This document shows, piece by piece, positions 14,055-17,246 of a DNA stretch of 17,246 nt (position 1 is its first letter; each line of letters opens with the position of its first letter). The stretch lies in assembly GCA_030838305.1 (NCBI GenBank), contig JAUTWY010000090.1, positions 1-17,246 on the forward strand, given 5' to 3'. The translations under genes were made by a program, and so were the position numbers. The notes below the pieces were generated by a model. The model ran no database searches. It worked only from the letters and a program-made list of their open reading frames with translations, and was not told where the DNA came from. The stretch is from Acidobacteriaceae bacterium. Lineage in GTDB: Bacteria; Acidobacteriota; Terriglobia; Terriglobales; Acidobacteriaceae.

Positions 14055-14858
14055 CTATTTGTCGGGAGCGCGCGGCGCTCGCGCCAGTTTGGCTCCCGCC
14101 GATTGCGGCCGCGAAGCCAGGTAAGAGAGCAATTGCCGTGCCGCATCCTGCTCCGCCATTTTCTTCGTGGAACCTTGCGCGCGTCCCACGAATTCCGCCT
14201 GGCCTTCGCCGTTCTTCGTGTTCAGACGGGCTTCCACCGTAAACGTTTTACTGTGTTCTGGTCCCGCTTCCTGTACCAGCACGTACAAGGGCTGCGCCAG
14301 TCCCAGTCCTTGCAAAGTCTCCTGCAAGGCTGATTTAAAATCATTCATCGGAAGCGCGCCGCCTTCGCGCTCCATCCGCTCCAGTTCGGGTGCCAGGATT
14401 TCCCGCAGGATAAATGCGCGGACCGGTTCCATCCCACCGTCCAGATAGATCGCCGCCAGCACAGCTTCCAGCGCATCCACCAGCAGCGCCGTCTTGCTGC
14501 GCCCCCCGCTTCTTTCTTCGCCCCGTCCCAGGCGCAGATAATGCCCCAGCTCCAGTCGCTGGGCCACTCTGATCAGATGACGTTCACTCACCACATGCGC
14601 GCGGAGTTTTGAAAGTTCCCCTTCGCGAAATTGCGGGAATCGCTGAAACAACTCTTCACTGGTGACTAACGACAGAATCGCGTCCCCCAGAAACTCCAGC
14701 TGCTCGTTGTCGTTGACCTTATATTTGTTTTCGCCCGCCTGCTGCGACTCCTGCTCTCGCGCCTGCGAACTGTGAGTGAGGGCCTGCTCGATCACCGCGC
14801 GCCGGCGGAAGTGGTAGCCCAGCGCCGTTTCCAGCGTGGTAATTTCCCGTTCCTTCAT
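14055..14858 (-). CDS. rnc: Ribonuclease III
   Basis: Cleaves double-stranded RNA, mainly to process rRNA precursors and to turn over structured mRNA. The 267-residue protein has the RNase III signature NEQLEFLGDAIL (51-62), giving metal and catalytic residues Glu52, Glu55, Asp59, and the second site VDALEAVLAAIYLDGG with Asp128 and Glu131. A C-terminal double-stranded RNA-binding domain covers about 173-245 (NDFKSALQETLQGLG, then GSTKKMAEQDAARQLLSYL). The final 20 or so residues are Ala/Arg/Pro rich and probably flexible. The ATG at 14858 is chosen because ALGYHFRRRAVIEQALTHSS follows at the usual distance; no strong ribosome site precedes it. It lies 59 bases after the secreted TPR gene. 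Confidence 0.97.
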   Translation of the reverse strand: MKEREITTLETALGYHFRRRAVIEQALTHSSQAREQESQQAGENKYKVNDNEQLEFLGDAILSLVTSEELFQRFPQFREGELSKLRAHVVSERHLIRVAQRLELGHYLRLGRGEERSGGRSKTALLVDALEAVLAAIYLDGGMEPVRAFILREILAPELERMEREGGALPMNDFKSALQETLQGLGLAQPLYVLVQEAGPEHSKTFTVEARLNTKNGEGQAEFVGRAQGSTKKMAEQDAARQLLSYLASRPQSAGAKLARAPRAPDK

Positions 14859-14917
14859 GATGAATTACAAACTGATGACCCGGCCTTGTTTGAAACGGCA
14901 TTGGTTGAACCGGCCGG

Positions 14918-15757
14918 TCAATTTTTCGCAGGCGGCGTGCTGCCGCTGCTCAATTGCGTCAGCCGATCCTTCTCTTTGCGGGCCGCATCGCCGGCGCTGG
15001 TGCCTTCCTTGGTCAGGTCTACCGCCTGATTGGCGTACTTCAGGGCCTCCGGATATTTGTTCTGCATATCCAACGCCACCGACAGCCGGAACACCGCGAT
15101 CGGATCGATTTGCTGCGGAAACGCTTCAATCGACTTTCGCAAATTCGTTTCGGCGTCGGCCCACGCCTTGGCATTGAAATCAATCGTACCTAAAATCGCA
15201 TACGCATCGGAGCGTAGAAATCCTTTGAATGCATTCAGTTGTTCCGGAGGATAGCCGCTTGCCGGGACATCCGTGTCCACCGTCACCAGCGCGCGTTGCG
15301 CATCCTTTCTCGCTTCCGCCAGCCGCTGATCTTTGTCCAGATCGGTATCGTGCGTGCGCTCGGCCAAAACTTGCGCCACGCCCAACAGCGCCTCCGGATC
15401 ATCCGGATCGAAGGTCAGAATTTTTTGCGCCATCTCCATCATCTTCTCGGCGTTGTTCACCTGCTGGTAGGCGTGCATCACCGCCTTATAGAGCAGCGGC
15501 CGCAATTCGCTCTCCGGAAATTTCGTGGCGAAGTCCGCCGCAGCCTTCTCCTGCGCCGCCGCATCCGTCAGTGCCGCCGCGGCCTTGTACGCATCGAACT
15601 CGGGTTGCGTCTTGGCCTGGGGCGGACGTTTGCCTGCCGGCGCCGCCGCTTGTCCATTCGCCGCTGCGGCCGGTGCGCTCTGTGCCGCCGGCTTATCCTG
15701 CGCGAAACTCCAGACTGACGTCCCCAGCATCGCGATAATAATCGCTGCTCGCTTCAT
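14918..15757 (-). CDS. Secreted TPR-like protein of unknown function
   Basis: A 279-residue protein with a clear signal peptide (MKRAAIIIAMLGTSVWSFAQ, likely cleavage after Ala19), then an Ala/Pro/Gln-rich linker to about residue 48. The rest is alpha-helical with TPR-like units: about 83-118 (LRPLLYKAVMHAYQQVNNAEKMMEMAQKILTFDPDDPEAL), about 178-212 (LRSDAYAILGTIDFNAKAWADAETNLRKSIEAFP) and about 217-252 (AVFRLSVALDMQNKYPEALKYANQAVDLT). Such domains usually mediate protein contacts, here in the periplasm. No catalytic motif is seen. A strong Shine-Dalgarno supports the start. The preceding gene also encodes a protein with C-terminal TPRs, so the pair may act together; this is inference. Confidence 0.8.
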   Translation of the reverse strand: MKRAAIIIAMLGTSVWSFAQDKPAAQSAPAAAANGQAAAPAGKRPPQAKTQPEFDAYKAAAALTDAAAQEKAAADFATKFPESELRPLLYKAVMHAYQQVNNAEKMMEMAQKILTFDPDDPEALLGVAQVLAERTHDTDLDKDQRLAEARKDAQRALVTVDTDVPASGYPPEQLNAFKGFLRSDAYAILGTIDFNAKAWADAETNLRKSIEAFPQQIDPIAVFRLSVALDMQNKYPEALKYANQAVDLTKEGTSAGDAARKEKDRLTQLSSGSTPPAKN

Positions 15758-15761
15758 GCTT

Positions 15762-15768
15762 TCTCCTT
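15762..15768 (-). promoter_or_regulatory. Strong ribosome binding site of the secreted TPR gene
   Basis: AAGGAGA on the minus strand, four bases before the ATG at 15757. It is the best Shine-Dalgarno in the window. Confidence 0.7.
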
Positions 15769-15800
15769 GGTTTTTGCCACTCTGATTCCATCCTCGAACT

Positions 15801-15830
15801 ACGCTGTGTTCCCCTGCGCCTCTGTGTTAA
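15801..15830 (-). repeat. CACAGAGGC-type dispersed repeat, copy 2
   Basis: The minus strand contains AACACAGAGGCGCAGGGG followed by AACACAGCG, and it matches 6213-6238 with small gaps. It fills much of the 101-base gap between the two TPR genes; no terminator or promoter is evident there. Confidence 0.5.
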
Positions 15831-15858
15831 AGCCTTTTCCGGGTGTTACGCCCTTCTA

Positions 15859-17246
15859 CTACCGCTCCTGCGGTTTCGCCGGAGGCTCATAAGCTTGTTC
15901 CAAGCCTCGCTGCGCCGCCGCCTTGATCTCCGGCAGCTCTCCGCCCGCATTCAACGCAGCCCGGTATTCTTGCAGAGCCGCCTCGCGGTCCTCTTTCATA
16001 TCCAGAATTCTGCCCAGATACACATGCGACCAGCCCACCACGGTAGGATCTTGCGATGCCGCAATCGCCTTCTGGAAATTATCCTCCGCTCCATCTCGAT
16101 TCTTGTTCGCCACAGCCACTTCCGCCAGAATGAACAGCGCCCGCCCCCGATCGCCGATTTTTTTATCCAGCGCCTGTTGCGCTAGTTCCTGCGCGCCCTT
16201 GGGATCGCCCGCAGCCAGCCGCTTCTCCGCGGTCACCAGCATCCGCCGCTCCTCCGGACGCGACAACCGCACCAGTTCCGGTGTGCTCGCGCTGGCAAAC
16301 TGAACTTCCGCCGCTGCTTTCTGTTCTTTCTTCACATCCACATTGTCGAGAAATGCGCTGTAGGCTCCGCGAATGCCCGCCGGATCCTTTTCAAACGTGG
16401 CCACCGCATCGTAGAAATGTCGCGTCAGAATGTATCCCTGCTTCACCGCATCATCCACCGCCTGAGCCCGCATCGCCTCCTGCGTCTTGTTTCCGGTGGT
16501 CCGGATCTCGATCGCCCGCACCAGACATTCGGTCACCAGCAGTGAGATATCGGTCTTGAAGCTCTCTTCCATCGGCGCCCGTTTTACCGATTGCAACAGA
16601 GGCTCCAGGCGCTTGATTGAGCTGAAATGCTTCTCCGCCAGCGGATCCATCTCGTAATGCAAAAACGTGTGCCGTACCTGGTCCATCTTCAACGCCGACT
16701 GCGGCGCCGCTCCTGAAGCCCCAGTCGGAGCAGGGAAGACAACCACGTAATAAGCCGAACCGTAGTTGCGCGCATCCGTCTCGTTCGGCGAACCCATGAA
16801 GTCCAGATAAATCGTGAACGTCCGTCCCAGGTATTGCGACGAAGGCTGCTTCAAATACATCTCGGTGTCGAACACCATCTTGGCCAGCGGTTCGTGATAC
16901 CGGCTCGTCGCCGCCGCATAATCATTGCGGTGCAACTCCCAGATTGAATGCAGGTTCGTTTTCTCGTAGAAATGTTCTAGCAGCGCCCCGAAAGGAGCGA
17001 TCGCCGCCGCATCCGGAGGCAGTTCCTCCACCTTCACGCGCGGCATAAAATGTGGCGGACCATCGAGGTACAACGCCAGCGAAATGTACTGCGACAAATT
17101 CCGATTCGCATCTTTCGACGCCACATGTTTCTCGTAGTACTCGCACAAAGAACTAAGGCTGCCCTGCGCTTCCGTGGATTCCTTCAGCTTCCTCCGCACC
17201 TCTGCCCGCACATTGCTCCGCGTGGCATCAGAGATGGTCAGATCCT
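15859..17246 (-). CDS. TPR-containing protein of unknown function, partial (N-terminus outside window)
   Basis: The frame is open to the right edge (DLTISDATRSNVR precedes the GTG at 17211), so the N-terminus is missing. At least 462 residues are visible. The C-terminal 125 or so form TPR-like helical pairs (LVTAEKRLAAGDPKGAQELAQQAL; GRALFILAEVAVANKNRDGAEDNFQKAI; VVGWSHVYLGRILDMKEDREAALQEYRAAL). The central part is a globular domain I do not recognise: RTFTIYLDFMGSPNETDARNYGSAYYVVVF, then VRHTFLHYEMDPLAEKH. The HTFLH has the H-x3-H spacing of zinc metallopeptidases but lacks the glutamate of HExxH, so an inactive or divergent peptidase-like domain is possible. It lies 101 bases before the secreted TPR gene, same strand. 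No signal peptide can be judged. Confidence 0.75.
   Translation of the reverse strand, partial: DLTISDATRSNVRAEVRRKLKESTEAQGSLSSLCEYYEKHVASKDANRNLSQYISLALYLDGPPHFMPRVKVEELPPDAAAIAPFGALLEHFYEKTNLHSIWELHRNDYAAATSRYHEPLAKMVFDTEMYLKQPSSQYLGRTFTIYLDFMGSPNETDARNYGSAYYVVVFPAPTGASGAAPQSALKMDQVRHTFLHYEMDPLAEKHFSSIKRLEPLLQSVKRAPMEESFKTDISLLVTECLVRAIEIRTTGNKTQEAMRAQAVDDAVKQGYILTRHFYDAVATFEKDPAGIRGAYSAFLDNVDVKKEQKAAAEVQFASASTPELVRLSRPEERRMLVTAEKRLAAGDPKGAQELAQQALDKKIGDRGRALFILAEVAVANKNRDGAEDNFQKAIAASQDPTVVGWSHVYLGRILDMKEDREAALQEYRAALNAGGELPEIKAAAQRGLEQAYEPPAKPQER

Overview
The gene content and order suggest an Acidobacteriota-like (Terriglobia-type) chromosome. This is an inference from synteny-style context (trpS-scpA-scpB-rluB-hisC in one run, rnc with two adjacent signal peptidase genes), balanced-to-high GC, and the many small palindromic repeats in the gaps; no ribosomal marker is present to prove it. 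I see no phage, transposase, CRISPR array, rRNA or tRNA.

Layout. (1) 1-596, plus: 3' part of an arsenite methyltransferase (ArsM), cut by the window edge. (2) 610-6187, minus: a tight run read trpS -> scpA -> scpB -> rluB -> hisC -> unknown seven-helix membrane protein. It joins tryptophan tRNA charging, the two SMC-condensin accessory subunits, an rRNA pseudouridine synthase and histidine biosynthesis. (3) 6188-6464: divergent spacer rich in inverted repeats. (4) 6465-9682, plus: an APC-type amino-acid permease followed by a secreted amidohydrolase of the D-aminoacylase family that lacks the usual HxH metal motif. They may work together: the enzyme could release amino acids outside the cytoplasm and the permease import them. 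(5) 9683-9836: convergent spacer with three short hairpins. (6) 9837-17246, minus: partial TPR protein -> secreted TPR protein -> rnc -> lepB -> lepB paralogue -> large AsmA-like envelope protein. The last two overlap by four bases (GTGA).

Most of the window is ordinary housekeeping DNA and I found no convincing new defence or mobile system. The items most worth a second look are: the TrpRS with a cysteine pattern like the iron-sulfur TrpRS of Thermotoga; the amidohydrolase with replaced metal ligands; and several families of short repeats in nearly every gap, including one 66-bp two-hairpin element present twice, one copy of which covers the scpB stop codon.
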